From the NCBI GenBank assembly GCA_944368975.1, contig CALVXI010000009.1, positions 1 through 55,673 on the forward strand: a DNA stretch of 55,673 nucleotides, read 5' to 3'. The notes below the pieces were generated by a model, which was given only the letters and a program-made list of their open reading frames with translations, searched no databases and had not been told where the DNA came from. Position 1 is the first letter of the stretch; each line of letters starts with the position of its first letter. Both the position numbers and the translations under genes were made by a program. Source of the DNA: an uncultured Bacilli bacterium. Lineage in GTDB: Bacteria > Bacillota_I > Bacilli_A > RFN20 > CAG-826. Positions 16,001-25,373 of the stretch are shown here, piece after piece.

Positions 16001-18652
16001 TTAAGCTACTTTTATAGTTGTTGCTTTCTTCCACTCATTATTATTTGTATCATAAATAACTTTAAAAGAACTAAAACTTGATACACTTGTATCAGTAATA
16101 GTTACATTCCCCTCATTAGAAATAAATTTCCCTAAATTAATTGCTACTTTATCTGCATAAACAAACTGGTTTCCTGAGTAACTAATGCCTTCAGCTTTAA
16201 CATAAGTACCAGCATAATATAAATAACAATTATTATTACTATCAACAAATACTTTCTTAGTTAAATCTACATTATTACTACTAACAATATTTACATTATA
16301 ACTAATTTGAGAATCTTGATTAGAATTATTACTTCCATATAAATAATCATCACCAACTAAGAAATAATATGTATCGCCATTAACTATTGCATCCATATTA
16401 TCAGTATATAAACCATTAATATTGTTATTGCTATCAATAATATAAGCTAAATTATTAGAAATTAAAGGAAGTACACTAAATGAAGTTGTTACTGTTACTG
16501 ATTTATCATTACTATGACTAGTTAAGCTACCTGTATCAAACCATGTGCTACCAAATTGTATGTCGAAAGAATAATATGTTTGGACCATATTTTTATTATC
16601 TTCGATTTTAGAAATTAAATTATCATTTAATTCAATCTTCCCGGATAATATGTATTTTCCATTAGCGCCACTACTAAAGTCAATTTCTCCTTCAATTACA
16701 ACACTAGATGAAGAAACATATTTGTTATAATACTCACTAATTCCATAAATGCCTCCACTAAAAGAACTATGGCTATAGCTATTCCGATAAGTAAAATTTT
16801 TCTCAAATGTTAAAATACCACCAGCTAAATTTTTTGTGGAACCTGGTAATGTCTTTTTTAAACCCATGCCCAAAAAGGTTTTTTCAACTGTAAGTTCACT
16901 ATATTGATAATTATTGATATAACTAAAAACTATTTTAGCATCCTTTCCGACATATAAACTTGATCCTGGATAAAAAACTGCTAAATAAGGTATTTCAATA
17001 TTACTATCTTCTAATACATTTATATCAAAGAAAGTACTAATAGGAAAATTAATTCTAGACATATACAAAGGAAAATCAGTTTCTAAATATATACCAGCCA
17101 TACCAGTCTTCATACTCGCCATACTACTTACATTTAAAAATTTTAAATCGGCAAAAACATCAACCTTTACCCTCATGTTATATAAATTATTAGTATATGT
17201 CGATGAATTTAAACTAGTTATATAATAAGGTAAAATATCGATATAATCGTAATTATCTCCAGTCCAAACAATATATGAATTATTATTAGAAACAGTTCCT
17301 AAAAGTCTAAACACTACGGCACTACCACCTAAGCTGCCTAAGTTAATTTTTACATATCCAGTAAATGAACTATTATAATTTAATCTTATTTTAGTAGTAA
17401 TATAAGGAAATCTATAATCAGAAAATGGTGTTTGTCCTTTCCCATAACCCCAAATCGTTTGGTTTCCACCTCTACCATCTGTATAAGACATTAAAGCATA
17501 CATTTCAGCGCTTTCATTAACAATAATTTGACCAGTACCGATAGTATCTTTAATCTCACCAAACACTTTTAATTGTCCATTAACATAAATATTATGTCCA
17601 TTTAAATCAATTGATGTATAACAACCATTAATGTAACTATTTGAAGATGAAGAACCATTATTTCCGGTATCAGCACCAACGATTAATGTGCCATTAATAG
17701 TTAAATCACCATTTAAAACTAAACTTAAATTTTTAGTATTATTGCTTAAGTTTAAGGTTTCGTCTGTTTTATTATGATTTGCATTATATTCATCTTGGCT
17801 GCCTAAAGCTCCTTCAGGATTATTTCCAATTGTTCCTGAATTAAGTAGTAAATTTAAAGTTGTATTAGTATTGAGTGAACATTCATCTAAAAACAAAGAG
17901 GATAAATAATAACCAGAATCAGTTGAAACATCTAAAGATAAACCACTTCCATCACTACTTTTATTACCACCTAATAAAGAATCATATAGATTTACTACAC
18001 CACCTTGAGTATTTGAAATTGTTTTCGAAATATTATTTTCATCATAAACTTTTAAACCATAAACTATTGTGTTGTTAGAAACGTTCGAACTAAAATCGTA
18101 AATTTCAGTAAATTCTTCATCTTTGAAAAATATATATCCATCTTTTAAAGCGTTTTTATTTAAAGTTGAATTGTTTTTTACAAGATATTGTATTTCGCTA
18201 ATTAAATTGGTTTGAAGTTCGTATTGTCTAATTGCTTGTTTTCTATATTCATAATAGAAAGTATAAAAATCATACCACCACGGAAATTCATATTTATTTT
18301 CTTTATTTTTATAAGTACAGATATTGAAGTATCTATATTCAATATTTCCTTCAACTACAGTTGAAACATTCCGAATATCATTCACATTATAAGTATTATA
18401 TAAATTTTCAGCGTTACCACCTTCTTTTTCACCATCTATATTATTTGTGCTTACAACTTGATAGGTACTATCACTAATATTTTCCCAAACATATTGTTTA
18501 TCATAATATTTTACTGTTACAGATGTATCTCTACCTGCATCATTAACACTAGTTTCATTATATTTTTCCATAAAACTACTTAACCCAGGTAAAACTGAAA
18601 TAGGTAACCCTAAAATAATTAATAAAACTATATATTTATTTAATCTCTTCAT
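16001..18652 (-). CDS. Large secreted Asn/Ser-rich surface protein
   Basis: An 883-residue protein. The N-terminal signal is KYIVLLIILGLPISVLPGLSSFMEKY, whose GLSSF resembles the GFSSW signal end used in the array. The rest is Asn, Ser, Tyr and Gly rich with many short beta repeats, e.g. GDLTINGTLIVGADTGNNG and LNGHNIYVNGQLKVFGEI, suggesting a beta-helix or beta-solenoid fibre. It shares segments with the Hint protein (FPIS.F.DI, PGSSLYV, NNSYIV) but has no Hint domain or LPXTG anchor. It begins 1 base after the 212-residue gene, and the two look like the first of two small-plus-large modules. Role on the cell surface is inferred. Confidence 0.7.
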   Translation of the reverse strand: MKRLNKYIVLLIILGLPISVLPGLSSFMEKYNETSVNDAGRDTSVTVKYYDKQYVWENISDSTYQVVSTNNIDGEKEGGNAENLYNTYNVNDIRNVSTVVEGNIEYRYFNICTYKNKENKYEFPWWYDFYTFYYEYRKQAIRQYELQTNLISEIQYLVKNNSTLNKNALKDGYIFFKDEEFTEIYDFSSNVSNNTIVYGLKVYDENNISKTISNTQGGVVNLYDSLLGGNKSSDGSGLSLDVSTDSGYYLSSLFLDECSLNTNTTLNLLLNSGTIGNNPEGALGSQDEYNANHNKTDETLNLSNNTKNLSLVLNGDLTINGTLIVGADTGNNGSSSSNSYINGCYTSIDLNGHNIYVNGQLKVFGEIKDTIGTGQIIVNESAEMYALMSYTDGRGGNQTIWGYGKGQTPFSDYRFPYITTKIRLNYNSSFTGYVKINLGSLGGSAVVFRLLGTVSNNNSYIVWTGDNYDYIDILPYYITSLNSSTYTNNLYNMRVKVDVFADLKFLNVSSMASMKTGMAGIYLETDFPLYMSRINFPISTFFDINVLEDSNIEIPYLAVFYPGSSLYVGKDAKIVFSYINNYQYSELTVEKTFLGMGLKKTLPGSTKNLAGGILTFEKNFTYRNSYSHSSFSGGIYGISEYYNKYVSSSSVVIEGEIDFSSGANGKYILSGKIELNDNLISKIEDNKNMVQTYYSFDIQFGSTWFDTGSLTSHSNDKSVTVTTSFSVLPLISNNLAYIIDSNNNINGLYTDNMDAIVNGDTYYFLVGDDYLYGSNNSNQDSQISYNVNIVSSNNVDLTKKVFVDSNNNCYLYYAGTYVKAEGISYSGNQFVYADKVAINLGKFISNEGNVTITDTSVSSFSSFKVIYDTNNNEWKKATTIKVA

Positions 18653-18653
18653 A

Positions 18654-19292
18654 TTAAATTACCTCACAATTATACCTATAAGTAAAGGTAGTAGCTTGAT
18701 AAGTAGATAAAAAGTTATAAGTAGAAGGTAAACTACTGAAATTTAAACTTAAAGTTAAATTAATAACATTTTGATTCACCATAAACTTATTACTAAAGTA
18801 TTCTAAATCATAATATTCATTAGACTTAACATAAAAATATCCCATAATTCCATTAGTTATACTAATAATATTACTAGACTTTAAACTATAATTAGGATCA
18901 AAATCAAAATATAAATTAAATGAACTATCATAACTAACTAATGAAAAGAAGTTTGTATTAGTTAACAATTCAATATATAAGATTGAATTATCTTCATTAG
19001 TTAATAACTCTTGTTTATTAATTTGTATTCCTATATCTAAGGTAGTTTTTGTATATGAATAATTAAGATTATTATCGCTAGTATATTTGAATCCATTAAA
19101 GCTTGAATCATCGACATATACACCTTTTATGTTAGTATTTACATCTCCAAAAGATGTATCAAAAACATTAGTTGTAGTTGAAATAAAATCACCTCCTGGA
19201 ATCAAAAAGCTCGCAAAACCCAAACTAAAAAGTGAAATTTGACTTAGAAGTATACTAGCAATTGCTATATGTTTTTTATTTCCAAACTTCAT
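18654..19292 (-). CDS. Small secreted protein with GFASF signal
   Basis: A 212-residue protein. The N-terminus MKFGNKKHIAIASILLSQISLFSLGFASFLIPGG has a basic start, a hydrophobic core and a GFASF end, matching the signal pattern of the upstream paralogous array. The mature part is beta-rich and Asn/Ser/Tyr-rich (e.g. TTLDIGIQINKQELL, NVINLTLSLNFSSLPS) with one Cys near the end. It lacks the WGxxF motif of the six upstream paralogues, so it is a separate subgroup; its closest partner in the window is the phase-variable gene at 15308. It may be a subunit or adaptor of the large 883-residue protein that follows. Confidence 0.65.
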   Translation of the reverse strand: MKFGNKKHIAIASILLSQISLFSLGFASFLIPGGDFISTTTNVFDTSFGDVNTNIKGVYVDDSSFNGFKYTSDNNLNYSYTKTTLDIGIQINKQELLTNEDNSILYIELLTNTNFFSLVSYDSSFNLYFDFDPNYSLKSSNIISITNGIMGYFYVKSNEYYDLEYFSNKFMVNQNVINLTLSLNFSSLPSTYNFLSTYQATTFTYRYNCEVI

Positions 19293-19304
19293 TAATTCTC
19301 CTTA

Positions 19305-20441
19305 TTAAGCATTATCTACCCAATTAGCATATAAAGTTAAATCATCCATAACTGGAGTTAAATTAGTAAAATGGCCTGTATTAGGTTTAATCTCTATATC
19401 ACTCCACCAACCATTAAAAGTATATCCACTTTTAATAACTTCCAATTCATTAACATCTAAATTAATATAATTACCTTCTTCAATAATATAACTTTTACTT
19501 ACTCCACTACTTGATGGATCAGTTTGATCAACATATCTCCATTCTCCACCATTAACATTAAAAGTAACCTTATAATTGACTGTAGTTCCAGTACCTGTCA
19601 TTGAAAAAAGTAATCTCCAAGTACCATTTTCTTTTTTATAAACTTCACCACTACCACTTTCATTTAAATAAAAATCACCATCATTACCTAAATTAGTACT
19701 AGGGACACCATTTCCACTAAGCCATTTAGTTGCAACTGGTTTAGCTAAAGGCATCCTTGATATTGATCCATCAGTATATGTAATAGTTAAGATATATTCA
19801 GTTCCATTATCAATACTAGTAATAGAATCAATACCAAGTCCATTTTCCCCATTACTAACATAAAATTCATAACTTTCTCCGTTAGTATAAGTAATTACTA
19901 CTTTATTTCTATTATTTTCGATATCAAACTCGCTAGTTATATCTTTAATTCCAACTCCATCTACACCTTTATTAACTGTAATTACTTCACTAGTTGTTTC
20001 ATCACTATAAACAAATTGAATAGTTGTATTACCAATATCATCCTTTCCTATCACAATATTAGTAATGCCCTTACCATCAACTCCATCTTTTCCACTAATA
20101 ACAGGAACTTCAATCTTAGTAGGTTCTAAACTTTCATCAGTATAATAAATAGTTAAAGTAACTATACCACTTTCACTATCTAATGAATGTTCTATATGAT
20201 CTATACCAACTCCAGTTTCTCCGCTAATTCCTTTAGGAATAGTAAAAACTAAAGGTTTAACTTCTTCATTATCAAAAGTAATAGTCACTATAATATTACC
20301 TTCTTCATCTACCTTAGTAGTCATATCACTAATAAGATAACCTTCATCTCCACCAAAGAAAGCACTACAACTTGCTAAACAAATACTAGATAAAACTAAT
20401 CCTAAACTTAATAAAATTCCCTTAAATTTTCTAAAAATCAT
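19305..20441 (-). CDS. Surface lipoprotein with GxxGxGI repeats and InlB-type B-repeat
   Basis: A 378-residue protein with a type II signal: hydrophobic run ending in lipobox LASC, lipidated Cys25. From about residue 72 there are four related units of 39-48 residues, starting GETGVGIDHI, GVDGKGITNI, GVDGVGIKDI and GENGLGIDSI, each ending in an IxYTDGxS-like strand. A 280-ish linker (GTWRLLFSMTG) resembles collagen-associated surface domains. Residues about 295-375 (KVTFNVNGGEW...SGYTFNGWWSD...LTLYANW) match the Listeria-Bacteroides (Flg_new/InlB B) repeat. It would sit on the outer face of the membrane. It is the only clear lipoprotein of the array, so it could be an anchor or base component. 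Confidence 0.8.
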   Translation of the reverse strand: MIFRKFKGILLSLGLVLSSICLASCSAFFGGDEGYLISDMTTKVDEEGNIIVTITFDNEEVKPLVFTIPKGISGETGVGIDHIEHSLDSESGIVTLTIYYTDESLEPTKIEVPVISGKDGVDGKGITNIVIGKDDIGNTTIQFVYSDETTSEVITVNKGVDGVGIKDITSEFDIENNRNKVVITYTNGESYEFYVSNGENGLGIDSITSIDNGTEYILTITYTDGSISRMPLAKPVATKWLSGNGVPSTNLGNDGDFYLNESGSGEVYKKENGTWRLLFSMTGTGTTVNYKVTFNVNGGEWRYVDQTDPSSSGVSKSYIIEEGNYINLDVNELEVIKSGYTFNGWWSDIEIKPNTGHFTNLTPVMDDLTLYANWVDNA

Positions 20442-20453
20442 TGCAGAACCCCC

Positions 20454-22967
20454 TTATTTTCCTAAATTATCTCTTAAAGTCTTAACACTAGGATGTTCTC
20501 CAAATAAATATGGAGTATCTCCACTAAACTCTTTATTTGTAATAAACTTAAATGGTTCAAATCCGGCTGCAAATAAAACGCATCTTGCAAGTATTGTAGC
20601 AATAGCATTACCACCTAAATACTTTTCACTTTCTCTAAGTAAATCAACAATAATTTCTTCACTCATTAAATCTTTAGTTTCTTTAATTAAAGAATCATCG
20701 TAAGTTAAAGTAGATAAATTAAGTCCTCCACCATAATAAGCAACCATCGTATTAAGATATTCACCCTTTTTATTAACTTCATCTCCACTATAGTTAAATA
20801 CATAATTATTAGAGATAGCTTTATCTCTAAGAATAGGTTTCATAGGGAAGAAATTATCAATCGTCACACTTCCTACATCTTCTCCTAAACTGCCTAAAGC
20901 CCCTGATATATTTTCTTCAATTAAATTAGATATATCAATATCTTCAATTCTTTTATAATCATAAAATGATGTTTTTCCACTTAAAGTAATATTAATAGGT
21001 TTACTAGTTCCTCCAATCTTATTAGGTAAAGGAGAATTAAACATCTCCATAACTTTAGAAACTGTTGAACTAAGTCCATTATAAAGGAATGGTCCATTAA
21101 ACATTGTTTCAAAAGCAATACTAAATAACCCACTATCATCAAATAAAGTATCGTTAACTCTAATATTAGAAGCATAATTAATACTTCCATCACTATTTAT
21201 ATAACCATTAGTATTATTTAAATAATCCTGAATAATCTCTAATAAATCATATAAAACTTCTTTTGGTAAATTTAAACTATCTTCACTTAACCCTAAATAA
21301 TCTTCTAAAACCACATTAGCACCTAAATTAGTACTATTTAATTTATAAAAATCACTATAATTAAATTTATAATTCTGATTATCATAATCTACATTTATCT
21401 CTTGTTCTTCATTTTGTGATAAATACTCATTGCTTCCTACTTTCAATGAAAATTCTCCGCTTCTAGTAAGTATTGAATTATCTATAAGTAAATTATCTGT
21501 ATCAAATGCTCTAATTAATGTTTTTCCTAGTTTTATAATAGAATTCTTAATCGTATTATTCTTCCCTTTAACATCAATTACTGTACCAATATAAGCATAA
21601 TTTCTCTTATTAGAATTATCATCAATATTCTGAATATGTAAATCATTAAGTGTTATATTATCATTATCAAGAAGTAATCCAATATTATCTTCTCCATAAG
21701 CTTTAACAATACTAGGACTTACATTAGGAGCACCAATAGTAACATAAGCTAAAGGACCAAAGAAATAATCTTTATTTGATGGAATTAATTTTCTCATTGT
21801 TTTATCTATACTCCCATTATTAGGAAAACATAAATTATTCATATTAATACTAAATCCATTTCCATAAAAATCTTTTTGTACTCTTATACCTACTTTAACT
21901 TTTGTAGATACTTCATTACCTGGATTATTCTTATTAAAATCATCTAAGAATTTATGATTATAACTACTTTCTTTTAAATATAACTCACTATCAAAACTAA
22001 ATGTATTACTTTCTTCATCATAATTACCAAATAAACTAATATTTCTAGATGAATCTTTTTTAGTTAAAGGAAGACTAGGTTTATAACTATATGCCCCTTG
22101 ACTTACCCCAACATCTCCACTAATAGGTATATTTTCTCCATTATATACTTCTCTTAGACTCCCTAAAGAAGTTTGCATAACTATAACTTCTCCATCTGTA
22201 CTAAAATTACTACACATTAATAAATCATTGTAACTATAAACATTAACCCCATCTTTAACGATATTAAATATATAGCTACTTCTAATATATCCTGCTATTA
22301 AATTAACTTCTCCTATTCCTTCTCCATAACTATTAATAACTATCTTATTATCATTAAATGAAATATTACTACTAGTAGATTCAACTTTAACATCATCTAA
22401 ACTAATATCATCTCCATATACATCAATATTAACTTCAATATTTGCTTTATTTTTAGTTATATTATCTAACTCTAACTTATCATAACTTATATCATACATC
22501 CCAAAATATCTAGTATCTTCAATACTTTCTCCACTACCTTGATATTTAGGAGTAACTATAATTGCTCCATCTTTATATATAATGGCTTTAATTCTAACTT
22601 CTACTCCTTTATTCTCTGTATGACAACTTAAAGTAATACTCCCTTCACTATAAGTATTTAAATAAAAAGATTCATTATCGCTTGTGGTAATAGTAGCAAT
22701 ATCTTTATATTCATTTTCATCTACTATTTCCCACACCAAATTATTCCCATCTCTAAGAATCGCATTAGGATCATCAACAATCGGAGTAGCCTCAAGTAAA
22801 TAAGCACTATCTCTAACCTTAAATCCTTCTCCATCATTATTATAAGGAGTATCAATTCTACTAATATTAGTAGCGACATTAATATTAAGTAAAATAACAC
22901 TAACAAAAGAAAGAAGTCCAATAATAAAAGGTATAATAAGTAAAATAATTAATGTTTTCTTCTTCAT
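20454..22967 (-). CDS. Large membrane-anchored surface protein with beta-helix-like region
   Basis: An 837-residue protein with one strong N-terminal membrane segment (KKKTLIILLIIPFIIGLLSFVSVILLNINV, read in pieces), probably an uncleaved anchor. The exterior part begins with two Ig-like beta domains (about 40-250, with VEVRIKAIIYKDGAIIV). A region with parallel-beta-helix features follows (about 430-530, e.g. NNIGLLLDNDNITLNDLHIQ-type and NNTIKNSIIKLGKTLI turns), then a mixed C-terminal domain. No enzyme motif is seen. It starts 1 base after the ABC permease gene, so it is probably translated with the transporter. A role as a surface assembly platform or receptor is speculation. Confidence 0.65.
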   Translation of the reverse strand: MKKKTLIILLIIPFIIGLLSFVSVILLNINVATNISRIDTPYNNDGEGFKVRDSAYLLEATPIVDDPNAILRDGNNLVWEIVDENEYKDIATITTSDNESFYLNTYSEGSITLSCHTENKGVEVRIKAIIYKDGAIIVTPKYQGSGESIEDTRYFGMYDISYDKLELDNITKNKANIEVNIDVYGDDISLDDVKVESTSSNISFNDNKIVINSYGEGIGEVNLIAGYIRSSYIFNIVKDGVNVYSYNDLLMCSNFSTDGEVIVMQTSLGSLREVYNGENIPISGDVGVSQGAYSYKPSLPLTKKDSSRNISLFGNYDEESNTFSFDSELYLKESSYNHKFLDDFNKNNPGNEVSTKVKVGIRVQKDFYGNGFSINMNNLCFPNNGSIDKTMRKLIPSNKDYFFGPLAYVTIGAPNVSPSIVKAYGEDNIGLLLDNDNITLNDLHIQNIDDNSNKRNYAYIGTVIDVKGKNNTIKNSIIKLGKTLIRAFDTDNLLIDNSILTRSGEFSLKVGSNEYLSQNEEQEINVDYDNQNYKFNYSDFYKLNSTNLGANVVLEDYLGLSEDSLNLPKEVLYDLLEIIQDYLNNTNGYINSDGSINYASNIRVNDTLFDDSGLFSIAFETMFNGPFLYNGLSSTVSKVMEMFNSPLPNKIGGTSKPINITLSGKTSFYDYKRIEDIDISNLIEENISGALGSLGEDVGSVTIDNFFPMKPILRDKAISNNYVFNYSGDEVNKKGEYLNTMVAYYGGGLNLSTLTYDDSLIKETKDLMSEEIIVDLLRESEKYLGGNAIATILARCVLFAAGFEPFKFITNKEFSGDTPYLFGEHPSVKTLRDNLGK

Positions 22968-22968
22968 A

Positions 22969-24585
22969 TTAAATATTAACCTCCATTAATCTAAATAACT
23001 TCTCAATTCTTTTATTAATATTAATAAATAAAGGAATTAATATAACTAAACTTAATATTGAGATAATTAAATATATCGCCCATACAGGTGCTTTAATAAA
23101 ACTAAGTAAGAAATGAATTAATAAAATAATAAAAGGAAAACCTAAACTAAATAAATTATTTAAATAACTTAATTTATGTTTAATATTACTAAGTCTATCA
23201 TGCATATCAATAAGTACTCCACCTACATTAGAAAATATAATCATTACAAGTCCTATAATTAAACTAACAATAAAAATATAATAATTAATAACACCTGTAC
23301 TAACTAAAATAATTAAAGAAATAATTAAAGATATACTACTTAAACTAATTGGAGCAATAAGTTTAAATATAATCTGTTTAATAGGTTTAACTGGAATATA
23401 TTTAATAATCTCAATACATTTATTTTCTCGACTTATACTTAAACTAGCATTAGCATTAATAACTCCAATAAATAAAAGAATTAAGGTTAAACTAAGACCA
23501 TTAGTAAGTTCAGGGAATAAACCAGAAAATACTCTTAAATTATCATATATTATTGCATTTAAACTACTTATAACTATATAACTTAAAAAAGGCATCATAA
23601 TAAGTAAAGCAGTATAACTAAATATATAACTACTATCTTTAAATAAAAGTGTAAATTCTTTCTTAATTAACGCTTTATTTATATTATAAACCTTCAAATC
23701 TCGATTATTTTTCTTATTTTCTTTAATTTGATAAAAATCTAACTTATTCATTTTATTATAAAAATAAGTACTTAAATTAATCCCAATTAACCCAAAAACT
23801 AATATTAATCCAAAGAAAATAAGCCATGCACTCATTACATTTTCTTTATTAATAATCGCTATAAAGATATTATTTAATGGCACTAAATAAGTAACTACTT
23901 TATGTAAAGCATTTACTAATTCACTACTTAAAACTCCTCCAAAACTAGAATCATTTAAACTAGCTAAAAAGAAATCAAGTAAATATTTATAAATAAAACA
24001 AAGTAAGATAACTAAAATACTACTAATAACAAACTGAACTAAATCATGCTTCTTTAAAAAATTATATAAATACTCAAAAGGAACAACAAAAGTTAAACTA
24101 ATCCCGATAATAAGTAAACTAATAAGAAATGGATAAATAATACTAAATACATAAAAATAAGGAATTAAAGTATTAGTTGCTCCAAAACATATAAGTAATG
24201 GAGTAGATATACATAAATTAAGTAATACTTCGTTAAAATATAAATAAAATAACTTCGAATAAATAATCTCTCCACTACTAATAGGAAGAGGTAAAATAAC
24301 TTCATTATCTAATCTATTAAATAATAATTTACGACTAATAAATAACGAATTAATAATACTTATAATAAATATAATAAATAAAAAGAAAACTAAAAAATCA
24401 AAGATCCCATATTCACTATATTCATCTATCTTTTTATTTAATGATAAATAAATAAAACATTCTAAAGTAATAAATAAAGCGATCCCAATAAATTTAAATA
24501 ACCACATTAAATATTTTTCATAACTATGTTTATAGTTACTCGTATTATTTAAATATCTTTCTTTTCTAACTAAATCAAAAACCAT
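22969..24585 (-). CDS. ABC transporter permease, about 12 membrane segments
   Basis: A 538-residue very hydrophobic protein with roughly twelve predicted helices in two halves (about 35-280 and 325-530) linked by a basic cytoplasmic stretch (KENKKNNRDLKVYNINKALIKKEF). It follows the ATPase gene by 6 bases and the ATPase lacks its own membrane part, so the two form one ABC exporter. The two-half layout recalls ABC-2-type exporters such as YthP/EcsB-like permeases. Being inside an array of secreted-protein genes, it likely moves or extracts a component of the surface structure; the substrate is unknown. Confidence 0.8.
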   Translation of the reverse strand: MVFDLVRKERYLNNTSNYKHSYEKYLMWLFKFIGIALFITLECFIYLSLNKKIDEYSEYGIFDFLVFFLFIIFIISIINSLFISRKLLFNRLDNEVILPLPISSGEIIYSKLFYLYFNEVLLNLCISTPLLICFGATNTLIPYFYVFSIIYPFLISLLIIGISLTFVVPFEYLYNFLKKHDLVQFVISSILVILLCFIYKYLLDFFLASLNDSSFGGVLSSELVNALHKVVTYLVPLNNIFIAIINKENVMSAWLIFFGLILVFGLIGINLSTYFYNKMNKLDFYQIKENKKNNRDLKVYNINKALIKKEFTLLFKDSSYIFSYTALLIMMPFLSYIVISSLNAIIYDNLRVFSGLFPELTNGLSLTLILLFIGVINANASLSISRENKCIEIIKYIPVKPIKQIIFKLIAPISLSSISLIISLIILVSTGVINYYIFIVSLIIGLVMIIFSNVGGVLIDMHDRLSNIKHKLSYLNNLFSLGFPFIILLIHFLLSFIKAPVWAIYLIISILSLVILIPLFININKRIEKLFRLMEVNI

Positions 24586-24591
24586 ACTAAT

Positions 24592-25371
24592 TTATTCAAT
24601 ATCCCCGTAAATCTTAAAGAAAATCTTTGATAAATCTCTTCTTTTAAGAGGTTCTTTATTTAAATCAATTAACTCTATTACTCTACCTTCATTAATAATT
24701 GCTACTCTATCACAAACTTTACTAACTAAATCAATATTATGTGAAGTAATAAATACAGTTCTTCCATTATGAGCAAACTCTTTAATCATTTTAAGAAGTA
24801 CTTCATAAACCATAATATCTAATCCTACTGTAGGTTCATCTAAAATCCAAAGCTTTGGATTATGAATAAGACTAGCCATTAAACAAACCTTTTGTTTCAT
24901 ACCATGACTATACTCTCTAATCTTTCTATTCATATCAGTTGGACTCATCTTAAATTTATTAATTAAGAAGTTATAATTTTTTCTAAAACTAGATTCAATC
25001 ATTCCATAACTACTAGCAATAAACTCTAAATATTCATTTCCACTCATCATCTCATAAGTCACTGGTTCACTAGGAACGTATCCTATTAAACTTTTAGTTT
25101 TAAGTGAATTAAGTTTATTATCAGTATTTAAAATAAGTATTTCTCCACTATCATAATCTTTTAAACCGACTATACAGTCAATTGTAGTAGATTTACCAAT
25201 TCCATTTTTCCCAATAAAACCAAAAACTTCACCCTTTTTAACATTAAGTGATAAACCTCTAAGAACTTCTTTCTTCCCATAGGATTTATATAAGTCTTTA
25301 ATTACTAAAGAGTAGTCAATTTCTTTTAATTCATCTACTTCATTAAATATATCATTCTCTTTATATTCCAT
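24592..25371 (-). CDS. ABC transporter ATP-binding protein
   Basis: A 259-residue CcmA-type ATPase. Walker A GKNGIGKST (about residues 55-63), signature region REYSHGMKQKVCLMASL, Walker B LWILDEPTVGLD and H-loop VFITSHN are all intact, so it should hydrolyse ATP. An acidic 20-residue N-terminal extension precedes the canonical start VIKDLYKSYGKKEVLRG. It is the partner of the permease at 22969-24585, and follows the zinc-ribbon protein by 2 bases. Confidence 0.92.
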   Translation of the reverse strand: MEYKENDIFNEVDELKEIDYSLVIKDLYKSYGKKEVLRGLSLNVKKGEVFGFIGKNGIGKSTTIDCIVGLKDYDSGEILILNTDNKLNSLKTKSLIGYVPSEPVTYEMMSGNEYLEFIASSYGMIESSFRKNYNFLINKFKMSPTDMNRKIREYSHGMKQKVCLMASLIHNPKLWILDEPTVGLDIMVYEVLLKMIKEFAHNGRTVFITSHNIDLVSKVCDRVAIINEGRVIELIDLNKEPLKRRDLSKIFFKIYGDIE

Positions 25372-25373
25372 AC

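Noticed and set aside
20981-22921. Other-frame Leu/Ile-rich frames in the 837-residue gene
   Set aside because: Leu-rich translation is expected from AT-rich codons in the wrong frame.
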